DNA from: Leisingera sp. ANG-M7 | GTDB taxonomy: Bacteria > Pseudomonadota > Alphaproteobacteria > Rhodobacterales > Rhodobacteraceae | Reading direction: 5' to 3' | DNA length: 64,000 nucleotides | NCBI RefSeq assembly: GCF_000813965.1 | Contig: NZ_JWLI01000001.1 | Span: 434,001-498,000 of the forward strand | Shown: one piece after another, positions 28,447-36,372 of the stretch | How the letters are laid out: each line of letters begins with the position of its first letter | Numbering within the stretch: position 1 is the first letter of the stretch | Notes under the pieces: generated by a model | Databases searched by the model: none | What the model was told of the DNA's origin: nothing | The model's input: only the letters and a program-made list of their open reading frames with translations | Translations under genes and position numbers: made by a program

Positions 28447-30384
28447 TCAGCCGTCTTCTTCTTCCAGCCGCACCAGCGCCGCGCCGGCCTCAACCTGGGC
28501 GCCGGCAGCGGCCAGAACCTCGGCCACCACGCCGTCGCGGGCCGCCAGCAGCGAGTGCTCCATCTTCATCGCTTCCAGAATGGCAAGCCGGTCGCCCTCT
28601 TTCACCGCCTGGCCTGCTTCGGCAAAGACCGCCTTCACGAGGCCCGGCATCGGCGCCTCGATCACATTGCTGTCGCCGCCCGCGGCCGCATCGCGGTCCA
28701 GCGGGTCAACCGCGGTGAACTCCAGACCGTAGGCATCATGCACGGTGATCAGGTTTCCCGACTGCGACACCGCGGGCATCCGGCGCTCATCAATGCGCCA
28801 CTGGCCCTGGCTGCGTTCGGCCACGACAGCTTCGCCATCAATGGTCCAAAGCTGCCGGTCCGGCCCGTCCACCTGCACATCCGCCGTAAACTCCTCGCCC
28901 GCATGGGAAAGGGCAACGGCCCGGTGCAAGGGCGCCCAGAGGGTGAAGCCGGTGTCCGGTGCGGCCTCCACCAGGTCCAGCGCCACCATACCGGCCGCCG
29001 CCTTGTGGCGCAGCTCCACCACCGGCGCTGCGGTCAGCGCGTCCAGATCGCGGGCAATCAGGCCGGTATCCACGTCGCCATTGGCAAACCCCTCATGCGC
29101 CGCCAGTGCGCCAAGGAAGGCCAGGTTGGTGACAGTACCGCCGACTTGCGTTTCCTCCAGCGCGCGGGCCAGCCGCGACAGCGCCACCTTGCGGGTGGAG
29201 CCGTGCACGATCACCTTGGAGATCATCGGGTCGTACCAGGGGCTGATTGTGTCCCCTGCCCGCACACCGCTGTCGGCGCGGGCCTCTGCCGGGAAGGACA
29301 GATGGGTCAGCGTACCGGTTGCGGGCAGGAAGCCCTTCGGCACGTCCTCAGCATAAAGCCGCGCCTCAAAAGCATGGCCGGTGATGGTGAGGTCTTCCTG
29401 CTTGGCAGGCAGGCTCTCGCCGGAGGCAACGCGCAGCTGCCACTCGACCAGATCAACGCCAGTGATCAGTTCCGTGACCGGATGCTCCACTTGCAGGCGG
29501 GTGTTCATTTCCATGAACCAGAACCCGTCCGGGCGCAGCCCGTCAGAACCGTCGACGATGAACTCCACGGTGCCTGCGCCCTTGTAGCCGATCGCCTCAG
29601 CCGCACGCACGCCGGCCTCGCCCATCGCTGCGCGCATTTCCGCAGTCATCCCCGGTGCCGGCGCTTCCTCGATCACCTTCTGATGACGGCGCTGCAGGGA
29701 GCAGTCGCGTTCAAACAGATGCACCGCATGAGCCCCGTCGCCGAAAACCTGCACCTCGATATGGCGGGGCTGCTGAATGTACTTCTCGATCAGCACATCC
29801 GGGTTGCCAAAGGCGGTGGTTGCCTCGCCCTGCGCGCTTTTCAGCGCCTCGGCGAATTCGGCGGGCGCCTCAACCAGCCGCATCCCCTTGCCGCCGCCGC
29901 CGGCCACCGCTTTGATCAGAACCGGATAGCCGATTTTCTCCGCTTCGCCGGCCAGGAACTCCGGGTCCTGATTGGTGCCGTGATAGCCCGGCACCACCGG
30001 CACGCCGGCCTCTTCCATCAGCGCCTTGGCGGCGTCCTTGAGACCCATCTTACGGATCGCATCCGCCGACGGCCCGATAAAGGTGAGGCCCGCGGCCTCC
30101 ACTGCCTCGACGAATTTCGGGTTTTCCGACAGGAAGCCATAGCCCGGGTGGATCGCCTGGGCGCCGGTTTCCTTGGCAACGCGGATGATTTCGTCGCCCT
30201 TCAGATAGCTGTCCGCCGGGGCCGGGCCGCCAATGTGCACGGCCTCATCCGCCAGCGCCACATGTTTCGAAGCCGCATCGGCGTCGGAGTAAACGGCCAC
30301 TGTCCGCACCCCCATGGCACGGGCGGTTTCCATCACGCGGCAGGCAATCTCTCCGCGGTTGGCAATCAGGATTTTGTCAAACAT
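28447..30384 (-). CDS. mccA: Methylcrotonoyl-CoA carboxylase alpha (biotin carboxylase/carrier) subunit
   Basis: Carboxylates its own biotin with ATP and bicarbonate and presents it to the beta subunit for 3-methylcrotonyl-CoA carboxylation. The 645-residue protein has a biotin carboxylase N-domain (ILIANRGEIACRV), ATP-grasp region with KAVAGGGGKGMR, MEMNTRLQVEHPVTE, a middle BT-type region and the C-terminal biotinyl domain with EAMKMEH (biotinylated Lys about residue 605). BirA from the nuo operon is a plausible ligase. It starts 9 bases after mccB. The pairing with mccB and leucine genes argues against propionyl-CoA carboxylase. Confidence 0.95.
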   Translation of the reverse strand: MFDKILIANRGEIACRVMETARAMGVRTVAVYSDADAASKHVALADEAVHIGGPAPADSYLKGDEIIRVAKETGAQAIHPGYGFLSENPKFVEAVEAAGLTFIGPSADAIRKMGLKDAAKALMEEAGVPVVPGYHGTNQDPEFLAGEAEKIGYPVLIKAVAGGGGKGMRLVEAPAEFAEALKSAQGEATTAFGNPDVLIEKYIQQPRHIEVQVFGDGAHAVHLFERDCSLQRRHQKVIEEAPAPGMTAEMRAAMGEAGVRAAEAIGYKGAGTVEFIVDGSDGLRPDGFWFMEMNTRLQVEHPVTELITGVDLVEWQLRVASGESLPAKQEDLTITGHAFEARLYAEDVPKGFLPATGTLTHLSFPAEARADSGVRAGDTISPWYDPMISKVIVHGSTRKVALSRLARALEETQVGGTVTNLAFLGALAAHEGFANGDVDTGLIARDLDALTAAPVVELRHKAAAGMVALDLVEAAPDTGFTLWAPLHRAVALSHAGEEFTADVQVDGPDRQLWTIDGEAVVAERSQGQWRIDERRMPAVSQSGNLITVHDAYGLEFTAVDPLDRDAAAGGDSNVIEAPMPGLVKAVFAEAGQAVKEGDRLAILEAMKMEHSLLAARDGVVAEVLAAAGAQVEAGAALVRLEEEDG

Positions 30385-30393
30385 GGGAGATCC

Positions 30394-31998
30394 TCACATC
30401 CGGAAGACGCCGAAGCGCGTGTCTTCGATCGGGGCATTCAACGCGGCGCTGAGCGACAGGGCCAGCACGTCGCGGGATTTGCGCGGGTCGATGATGCCGT
30501 CATCCCAGAGCCGCGCGGAGGCATAGAGCGGGTGGCTCTGCTCCTCGAACATGTCGATGGTGGGACGTTTGAACTCCACTTCTTCCTCAGCGCTCCAGCT
30601 GCCGCCTTGGCGTTCGATAGCGTCGCGTTTCACGGTCGCCAGCACGCCCGCCGCCTGCTCGCCACCCATCACCGAGATGCGGGAGTTCGGCCAGGTCCAC
30701 AGGAAACGCGGGGAATAGGCGCGGCCCGACATGCCGTAGTTGCCCGCACCAAAGGAACCGCCGACCAGCATGGTCACCTTCGGAACATTGGTGGTCGCCA
30801 CCGCCGTCACCATCTTGGCGCCGTGGCGGGCGATACCCTCATTTTCATATTTCCGGCCGACCATGAAGCCGGTGATGTTCTGCAGGAACACCAGCGGGAT
30901 CTTGCGCTGGCTGCACAGCTCCACGAAATGCGCGCCTTTCTGGGCGGCTTCTGAGAACAGCACGCCATTGTTGGCGATGATCCCGATCGGGCAGCCCTTG
31001 AGGTGGGCAAAGCCCGTGACCAGCGTCTCGCCAAAGCGCGGCTTGAACTCGTCAAAGCGGGAGCCGTCGACCAGCCGCGCAATCACCTCGCGGATATCAT
31101 AAGGCGTGCGCAGGTCGCCCGGAACCACGCCGAGGATTTCCTCGGGGTCGTAAGCCGGTTCTTCCGGGCTGGCCCAGTTCACCGTCAGCGGCTTGGTGAT
31201 ATTCAGCGACTGCACCGCACGCCGCGCCAGCGCCAGCGCATGGGCGTCATCCTCGGCCAGGTAATCCGCCACACCGGAGAGGCGCGTGTGCACATCCCCG
31301 CCGCCCAGGTCCTCAGCGCTGACCACCTCGCCCGTTGCGGCCTTCACCAGCGGCGGGCCGGCCAGGAAGATGGTGCCCTGCTCCTTCACGATGATGGTGA
31401 CGTCCGACATCGCCGGCACATAGGCGCCGCCCGCGGTGCAGGAGCCCATGACGACCGCGATCTGCGGGATGCCCTTGGCCGACATCCGGGCCTGGTTGTA
31501 GAAGATGCGCCCGAAGTGGTCGCGGTCGGGGAAGACCTCATCCTGGTTGGGCAGGTTGGCGCCGCCGGAGTCGACCAAATAGATGCAGGGGAGACGGTTT
31601 TCCTCAGCGATTTCCTGCGCGCGCAGGTGTTTCTTGACCGTCATCGGGTAATAGGTGCCGCCCTTCACGGTGGCGTCGTTGCAGACCACCATGACCTCTT
31701 GGCCATGCACCCGTCCGATACCCGCGATCACGCCAGCCGAAGGTGCGGCGCCATCATACATGGCATGCGCCGCGGTGGCGCCAATCTCCAGGAACGGAGA
31801 GCCAGGATCAAGCAGGTTCGCCACCCGGCGGCGCGGCAGCATCTTGCCGCGGCTTTCGTGCCGGGCACGGGATTTCTCGCCGCCGCCCATGCGCGCGGCC
31901 TCTGCCGCCTCGCTGATCTGCGCAAGCGCGTCCAGATGCGCCTCGCGGTTCTGCTTGAAGCCTTCCGAAGAGGGCATCGCCTTGGATGTGAGTTTCAT
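30394..31998 (-). CDS. mccB: Methylcrotonoyl-CoA carboxylase beta (carboxyltransferase) subunit
   Basis: Transfers carboxyl from biotin to 3-methylcrotonyl-CoA. The 534-residue protein has the carboxyltransferase N- and C-domains with oxyanion-hole glycines ([39 protein letters not shown]) and the late [18 protein letters not shown] stretch typical of MCC/GCC rather than PCC beta. The ATG at 31998 has GGGAGA at good spacing; a GTG two codons upstream is possible. It is second in the lower leucine operon, after the acyl-CoA synthetase gene. Confidence 0.95.
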   Translation of the reverse strand: MKLTSKAMPSSEGFKQNREAHLDALAQISEAAEAARMGGGEKSRARHESRGKMLPRRRVANLLDPGSPFLEIGATAAHAMYDGAAPSAGVIAGIGRVHGQEVMVVCNDATVKGGTYYPMTVKKHLRAQEIAEENRLPCIYLVDSGGANLPNQDEVFPDRDHFGRIFYNQARMSAKGIPQIAVVMGSCTAGGAYVPAMSDVTIIVKEQGTIFLAGPPLVKAATGEVVSAEDLGGGDVHTRLSGVADYLAEDDAHALALARRAVQSLNITKPLTVNWASPEEPAYDPEEILGVVPGDLRTPYDIREVIARLVDGSRFDEFKPRFGETLVTGFAHLKGCPIGIIANNGVLFSEAAQKGAHFVELCSQRKIPLVFLQNITGFMVGRKYENEGIARHGAKMVTAVATTNVPKVTMLVGGSFGAGNYGMSGRAYSPRFLWTWPNSRISVMGGEQAAGVLATVKRDAIERQGGSWSAEEEVEFKRPTIDMFEEQSHPLYASARLWDDGIIDPRKSRDVLALSLSAALNAPIEDTRFGVFRM

Positions 31999-32074
31999 GT
32001 CCACTCTCCCGTTATAGGGTTGAGATCTTTAAATCCGGTTGGGGCAGCGTACGCCGGGTATGCAACACCTTGGT

Positions 32075-33601
32075 TCATTCGGCATCCTCCGCCGCCCGCA
32101 TCTTCAATTCCTTGCGGATCACCTTGCCAGTCACGGTCATCGGCAGCGCGTCCAGGAACGCGACCTCGCGCGGGTAGGAATAGTGTGCGAGGCGGTCTTT
32201 GACGTAGTCCTGCAGTTCTTTCTCCTTGGCCTCTGCTCCGGCTTTCAGCACCACATAGGCCTTCACGATTTCGGTGCGCAGCGGGTCGGGCTTGCCGACC
32301 ACGCCCACCGTCGCGACGGACGGATGGGTCAGCAGGCAGTCTTCGATCTCCGCCGGGCCGATGCGGTAGCCGCCGGAGGTGATCACGTCATCCTCGCGGC
32401 CGACAAACCGCAGGTAATCATCCTCCCAGGTGCCGCGATCGCCGGTCACCAGCCAGTCACCACGGAACTTCGCGGCGGTCTCTTCGGGCCGGTTCCAGTA
32501 TTCCAGCAGCATAGAGGCCGAGCCGCGGCGGATGGCGACATCGCCCTCGCCCTGCGTGGGGTTGCCCGCTTCGTCAATCACCCCCAGTCCGTGCCCCGGC
32601 ACCACCTTGCCGATGCAGCCCGGACGAGGCTCGAAATCGGCGGCACAGGAGGAGGCCACCATGTTGCATTCGGTCTGGCCGTAGAACTCGTTGATGGTCA
32701 CCCCCAGCTGACGCCGGCCCCAGGCGAGCATCTCCGCGCCCAGGGGCTCTCCGCCGCTGGCAACAGAACGCAGGCCGTGGAGCCCCTGCCCGGCTGCCTT
32801 GAGCATCCGCAGCGCGGTTGGCGGGAAGAAAATGTTGCGGACACCGGCCTTGGCGATCAGTTCCGCGCAGGCTTCGGGCGAGAACTTGTCCAGCCGCGCC
32901 GCAACCACCGGCACGCCCAGCGCCAGACCCGGCATCAGCACGTCGAAAAGACCGCCGATCCAGGCCCAGTCCGCAGGGGTCCAGAGCACATCGCCGGGCT
33001 GGCCGAGGTGGTCGTGGCTGATGGAGACACCCGGCAGATGGCCGGTCAGCACCCGGTGTCCGTGCAGCGCGCCTTTGGGGCTGCCGGTGGTGCCGGAAGT
33101 GTAGATCAGCACCGCCGGGGTTTCCGGGGTGGTGTCGGCGAAAGGCACCGGGCCGCCGTCAATCCCGGCTGTGTCGGCCATCACGGCCTCGGCCAGATCC
33201 CCCAGCAGATCCGCGCCCTCGGCATCGGTGAAAACAAACCGCACGCCCGCGTCGCCGGCGCGCGAGGCCAGCGCATCGTGTTTGAACAGCTTGAACAGTG
33301 GCACCGAAATGCCGCCAGCCTTCCACACCGCCAGATGCGCAGCGGCGCACCAGGGCGATTGGCTGAGAAGCACGCCCACGCGGTCGCCCGGCTGGATGCG
33401 GGTGAGCAGATAGCGCGCCAGCCCGTCTGTCATTGCCGCCAGTTCGCCATAAGTAATGTCCCGGCGCGCGGGGCCGGTCATGTCAATCAGTGCCAGCGCA
33501 TCGGCTGGCTGCGCCAGGCATTGCGCCGCCATGCTGAGATGCTCTGGCAAGTCCCAGCTGCCATCTGCGCGAAACCCCGGAATGTTACGCTCAACATGCA
33601 T
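32075..33601 (-). CDS. AMP-binding acyl-CoA synthetase
   Basis: ANL-superfamily enzyme that adenylates a carboxylic acid and forms its CoA thioester. The 508-residue protein has the P-loop YTSGTTGSPKGA, the A5 motif NEFYGQTECN, TGDRG and the C-terminal catalytic lysine motif PMTVTGKVIRKEL. It resembles medium-chain or acetoacetate/short branched-chain acid:CoA ligases; the cluster suggests a branched-chain or keto acid related to leucine breakdown, but the substrate cannot be read from sequence. Start ATG gives MHVERNIPGF; the open frame runs upstream without family similarity. It heads the lower half of the leucine cluster and needs a promoter in the divergent region shared with the ompW-like gene. 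Confidence 0.85.
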   Translation of the reverse strand: MHVERNIPGFRADGSWDLPEHLSMAAQCLAQPADALALIDMTGPARRDITYGELAAMTDGLARYLLTRIQPGDRVGVLLSQSPWCAAAHLAVWKAGGISVPLFKLFKHDALASRAGDAGVRFVFTDAEGADLLGDLAEAVMADTAGIDGGPVPFADTTPETPAVLIYTSGTTGSPKGALHGHRVLTGHLPGVSISHDHLGQPGDVLWTPADWAWIGGLFDVLMPGLALGVPVVAARLDKFSPEACAELIAKAGVRNIFFPPTALRMLKAAGQGLHGLRSVASGGEPLGAEMLAWGRRQLGVTINEFYGQTECNMVASSCAADFEPRPGCIGKVVPGHGLGVIDEAGNPTQGEGDVAIRRGSASMLLEYWNRPEETAAKFRGDWLVTGDRGTWEDDYLRFVGREDDVITSGGYRIGPAEIEDCLLTHPSVATVGVVGKPDPLRTEIVKAYVVLKAGAEAKEKELQDYVKDRLAHYSYPREVAFLDALPMTVTGKVIRKELKMRAAEDAE

Positions 33602-33620
33602 ATTTAGGCATTCCTGAAAC

Positions 33621-33635
33621 GCATAGCGGCTATGC
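33621..33635. promoter_or_regulatory. GCATAG-N3-CTATGC inverted repeat
   Basis: Perfect 6-bp arms around CGG, located 20 bases upstream of the acyl-CoA synthetase start in the divergent promoter region. Possible operator; no regulator is identified. Confidence 0.3.
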
Positions 33636-33675
33636 GGCATTTTGCTGTGTTTTCAACAGGTAGCACCGGACAGTT

Positions 33676-33689
33676 TTGACTCAGATCAG
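33676..33689. promoter_or_regulatory. FNR/Dnr-like site upstream of the ompW-like gene
   Basis: TTGAC-TCAG-ATCAG fits the Fnr-family pattern TTGAY-N4-RTCAA except for the last base. It lies about 62 bases before the ompW-like start codon. E. coli ompW is known to respond to FNR, so an oxygen-linked control is plausible; no convincing -10 box accompanies it. Confidence 0.4.
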
Positions 33690-33750
33690 AGTTTTCGGCC
33701 GCCTGCGGGTGCATCACTGTCGGGTAAACACAAGAAAAGGGACGCACCCC

Positions 33751-34353
33751 ATGAAACGCATGGTTTCCGCGCTTGCGCTGACCTCCGCCCTGGCCGCAAT
33801 GGCCGCCCCCGCCTTGGCTCAGGAGCAAGGCGATTGGACCGTCGGCGTTGGTATCGCCAACGTGAATCCAAAGTCCGGCAACGGCACCCTGGCCGGCGCG
33901 CTGGCTGACATTGATGACGGCACCGCGCTGTCGCTGACCGTTGAGTACTTCTTCCGTGACAACTGGGGCGTCGAACTGCTGGCGGCCTCGCCGTTTGAGC
34001 ACGATATCAACCTGAACGGCGCCTACGCGGCGTCTGCCAAGCAGCTGCCGCCGACCCTGTCGGTCAACTACCACTTCCCCACCCAAGGTGTGATCAAGCC
34101 GTTCCTCGGCCTTGGCCTGAACTACACCACCTTCTTTGAGGAAGAGACCGCGCTTGGCACGCTCAAGCTGGACGACAGCTTTGGCATCGCGGTGAACGCG
34201 GGTGCCGACTACCAGATCTCCGACAATGGCGCGCTGCGGTTCAACGTCCGCTGGATGGACATCGACTCCGACGCGACCCTGAACGGCGCCAGCATCGGTA
34301 CCGCAGAGATCGATCCGGTTGTCGTGAACTTCGCTTACGTGCACCGCTTCTGA
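33751..34353 (+). CDS. OmpW-family outer membrane beta-barrel protein
   Basis: Small eight-stranded outer membrane protein, probably a channel for hydrophobic or small molecules. The 200-residue precursor has a signal peptide (MKRMVSALALTSALAAMAAPALA, cleaved before QEQG). It has the OmpW-like beginning DWTVGVGIANVNPKSG, alternating beta strands (LSLTVEYFFRDNWGVELLAA) and a C-terminal aromatic (FAYVHRF) for Bam-dependent insertion. AAGGGA precedes the ATG by 9 bases. It is the only plus-strand gene inside the leucine-degradation cluster, separating ivd from the rest. Confidence 0.88.
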   Translation: MKRMVSALALTSALAAMAAPALAQEQGDWTVGVGIANVNPKSGNGTLAGALADIDDGTALSLTVEYFFRDNWGVELLAASPFEHDINLNGAYAASAKQLPPTLSVNYHFPTQGVIKPFLGLGLNYTTFFEEETALGTLKLDDSFGIAVNAGADYQISDNGALRFNVRWMDIDSDATLNGASIGTAEIDPVVVNFAYVHRF

Positions 34354-34381
34354 TCCTTGGTGATCCGGTAAAGGTCTGGCG

Positions 34382-34441
34382 GCTTGCCTCGTGCCGCCGG
34401 GTCTGTTTCAGACCCCGCGCGTCCCAACGGATGCTCGGGGT
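34382..34441. terminator. Hairpin-rich gap between convergent ompW-like and ivd genes
   Basis: Three inverted repeats occur in the 95-base gap: GGCGGC/GCCGCC (34382-34398 area), GGGTCTG-TTT-CAGACCC, and ACCCCG/CGGGGT with TTTT just after it on the plus strand. Probably transcription end signals for the ompW-like gene; none is a textbook terminator. Confidence 0.4.
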
Positions 34442-34448
34442 TTTACAT

Positions 34449-35609
34449 TTACATGGTGCCCATCAGCTCACGGCCGATCAGCATCCGGCGGATTTCGCTG
34501 GTGCCCGCGCCGATCTCCATCAGCTTGGCATCGCGGAAGATGCGGCCCACCGGGTTATCGGACAGGTAGCCCGCACCGCCGAAGGCCTGCACCGCCTGAT
34601 GCGCCTGTGTCATCGCGACCTCAGAAGCATATAGGCAGCAGGCGGCTGCGTCCTGACGGGTAACCGTGCCCTTGTCGCAGGACTTTGCGACCTCATAGAC
34701 ATAAGCCCGCGCGGTGTTCATCGCGGTGTACATGTCGGCGATCTTGGCCTGCATCAGCTGGAAGTTCCCGATCGGCTGGCCGAACTGCTTGCGTTCCGCC
34801 ATGTAGGGCATCATCTCGTCCATGCAGGACGCCATGATACCGGTGCCGATACCTGCCAGCACCACGCGTTCGTAATCGAGGCCGGACATCAGCACGCGCA
34901 CGCCCTTGCCCTCTTCGCCCAGGATGTTTTCGAACGGGACTTCCACGTCCTCAAACACCAGTTCAGCGGTGTTGGAGCCGCGCATGCCCAGCTTGTCGAA
35001 GTGCTTGGAGGTAGAGAAGCCCTTGAATTCCTTTTCGATCAGGAAGGCTGTGATGCCCTTGGAGCCGGCTTCCGGATCGGTCTTGGCGTAGACCACCAGT
35101 GTATCGGCATCGGGGCCGTTGGTGATCCAGTACTTATTGCCGTTCAGGCGGAAGTGATCATTGCGCTTTTCCGCGCGCAGGCTCATCGACACCACGTCGG
35201 AACCGGCACCCGCCTCGGACATCGCCAGCGCACCCACATGCTCGCCGGACAGCAGCCGCGGCAGGTATTTCGCCTTCTGCTCAGCGTTACCGTTCAGCTT
35301 GATCTGGTTGACGCAGAGGTTGGAATGCGCGCCATAGGACAGCGACACAGAGGCGCTTGCGCGGGCGATTTCCTCAATCGCGACAGTATGGGCCAGATAG
35401 GACATGCCGGCACCGCCGAACTCCTCCGGCACCGTGATGCCCAAGAGACCCAGCTCACCCATCTCCTGCCACAGCTCCGCCGGGAACTCGTTCTTCTGGT
35501 CGATCTCCTGCGCCATCGGCTTGACACGTTCCTGCGCCCAGCGGTGAACCACATCGCGCAGCGCGTTCACGTCCTCACCAAGATCGAAAGTCATGCTTGC
35601 GTTGAACAT
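34449..35609 (-). CDS. ivd: Isovaleryl-CoA dehydrogenase
   Basis: FAD enzyme oxidising isovaleryl-CoA to 3-methylcrotonyl-CoA, the substrate of MCC, with electrons passing to ETF. The 386-residue acyl-CoA dehydrogenase has [46 protein letters not shown] and the C-terminal [22 protein letters not shown] with [18 protein letters not shown] catalytic Glu lies in [12 protein letters not shown], the position characteristic of isovaleryl- and long-chain dehydrogenases. GGAGG lies 8 bases before the ATG. It has its own promoter and operator-like palindrome. Confidence 0.95.
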   Translation of the reverse strand: MFNASMTFDLGEDVNALRDVVHRWAQERVKPMAQEIDQKNEFPAELWQEMGELGLLGITVPEEFGGAGMSYLAHTVAIEEIARASASVSLSYGAHSNLCVNQIKLNGNAEQKAKYLPRLLSGEHVGALAMSEAGAGSDVVSMSLRAEKRNDHFRLNGNKYWITNGPDADTLVVYAKTDPEAGSKGITAFLIEKEFKGFSTSKHFDKLGMRGSNTAELVFEDVEVPFENILGEEGKGVRVLMSGLDYERVVLAGIGTGIMASCMDEMMPYMAERKQFGQPIGNFQLMQAKIADMYTAMNTARAYVYEVAKSCDKGTVTRQDAAACCLYASEVAMTQAHQAVQAFGGAGYLSDNPVGRIFRDAKLMEIGAGTSEIRRMLIGRELMGTM

Positions 35610-35635
35610 CCCGCAGATCCTCCAGGCCAGAGCTG

Positions 35636-35655
35636 ATTATATGAACAGTTGTTCA
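35636..35655 (-). promoter_or_regulatory. ivd promoter -10 box abutting a TGAACA-N2-TGTTCA operator
   Basis: On the minus strand a perfect TATAAT (35641-35636) sits 20 or so bases before the ivd Shine-Dalgarno region. Directly upstream is the palindrome TGAACA-AC-TGTTCA (35655-35642). A dimeric repressor bound there would cover the core promoter. Leucine-degradation genes in proteobacteria are controlled by MerR (LiuR) or TetR (LiuQ) regulators; which protein binds here is unknown. Confidence 0.6.
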
Positions 35656-35747
35656 ATTCAATAGAGGAGCCTTCGATTCGGGTCAATGGCGGTCCAGCAG
35701 CCACGAACGCAGCGTCCAAGCCGCATGACCGCCCGAAACCAGAAGAC

Positions 35748-35818
35748 TCCGTTTTCCGGCACAGAAAACGGAACGAAAAACACGTGTTTTCCGGGCCGGA
35801 ATTCTCGTAGAATTCCGG
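35748..35818. repeat. Cluster of three perfect palindromes upstream of creA
   Basis: Within 71 bases: TCCGTTTTC/GAAAACGGA (9-bp arms, 35748-35772), the 14-bp self-complementary AAAACACGTGTTTT (35777-35790) and CCGGAATTCT-CGT-AGAATTCCGG (10-bp arms, 35796-35818). None is followed by a T tract. The 304-base gap between ivd and creA holds nothing else except the ivd promoter and a purine-rich creA ribosome-binding site. Confidence 0.75.
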
Positions 35819-35913
35819 TTGGCAGTTCGGCCGGCAGGGATCTTTCCCCGCTTGCGGGCGTTAAGAGACAGACGCGGAAAACCGTGCCTGCCTGTAATCC
35901 AGAGGAGTTTCAA

Positions 35914-36372
35914 ATGACACGAGCAACCCCCGCCCTGACTGCCGCATTTTGCCTGCTGAGCCTGCCCGCCTCTGCTGAAGAGGTTGGCGAGATCGGCGTT
36001 GATTGGGTGGGCAACGACATCATCATCGAAGCCATCGCGGACCCCAAGGTCGAAGGCGTAACCTGCCATATCGCCTATTTCGAGCGCGGGTTTATCGACC
36101 GGCTGTCCAAGGGCAACTGGTTCGAAGATCCCTCGAATGCCTCAATCGCCTGCCGCCAGACCGGCCCCATTACTTTGGGCGACATCGACCGCGGCCGCGA
36201 CGGCGAGGATGTGTTCCGCGCGTCGCGCTCCATCATCCTGAAGTCACTGCGCGTGAAACGGATCTTCGACGAGGCCAACCAGACTCTGATCTATGCGGCC
36301 CACGCGGCGGAGCTGACTGACGGGTCGGCCAAAGTTTCGATCTCGACGGTGCCGCTCTATCAGGCCGACTGA
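35914..36372 (+). CDS. creA: CreA family periplasmic protein
   Basis: 152-residue protein of the CreA family, whose molecular role is unknown. It has a signal peptide (MTRATPALTAAFCLLSLPASA, cleaved before EEVGEIG) and the family-typical body: DWVGNDIIIEAIADPKVEGVTCHIAYF, then IACRQTGPITLGDIDRGRDGEDVFR and SLRVKRIFDEANQTLIYAAH. Two mature cysteines (VTCHI and IACRQ) could form a disulfide. AGAGGAG precedes the ATG by 7 bases. It is not next to creBCD-like regulators here. Its last 13 bases overlap the 3' end of the convergent aminotransferase gene. Confidence 0.9.
   Translation: MTRATPALTAAFCLLSLPASAEEVGEIGVDWVGNDIIIEAIADPKVEGVTCHIAYFERGFIDRLSKGNWFEDPSNASIACRQTGPITLGDIDRGRDGEDVFRASRSIILKSLRVKRIFDEANQTLIYAAHAAELTDGSAKVSISTVPLYQAD

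Noticed and set aside
27478-30954. A 1158-codon open frame on the plus strand across the liuC, mvaB, mccA and mccB genes
   Set aside because: It is the antisense shadow of well-conserved minus-strand genes in high-GC DNA. It crosses gene boundaries and intergenic DNA, is rich in His/Arg/Gly and has no domain.
35642-35655. GAAC-N4-GTTC read as an SOS (LexA) box before ivd
   Set aside because: That spacing is the Gram-positive LexA form. Alphaproteobacterial LexA uses GTTC-N7-GTTC, and ivd is not a DNA-repair gene. An acyl-CoA regulator operator fits better.
35686-35913. N-terminal extension of creA by 76 codons from an upstream in-frame ATG
   Set aside because: It would bury the clear signal peptide and run through three palindromes. 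The ATG at 35914 has a good ribosome-binding site and fits the family length.
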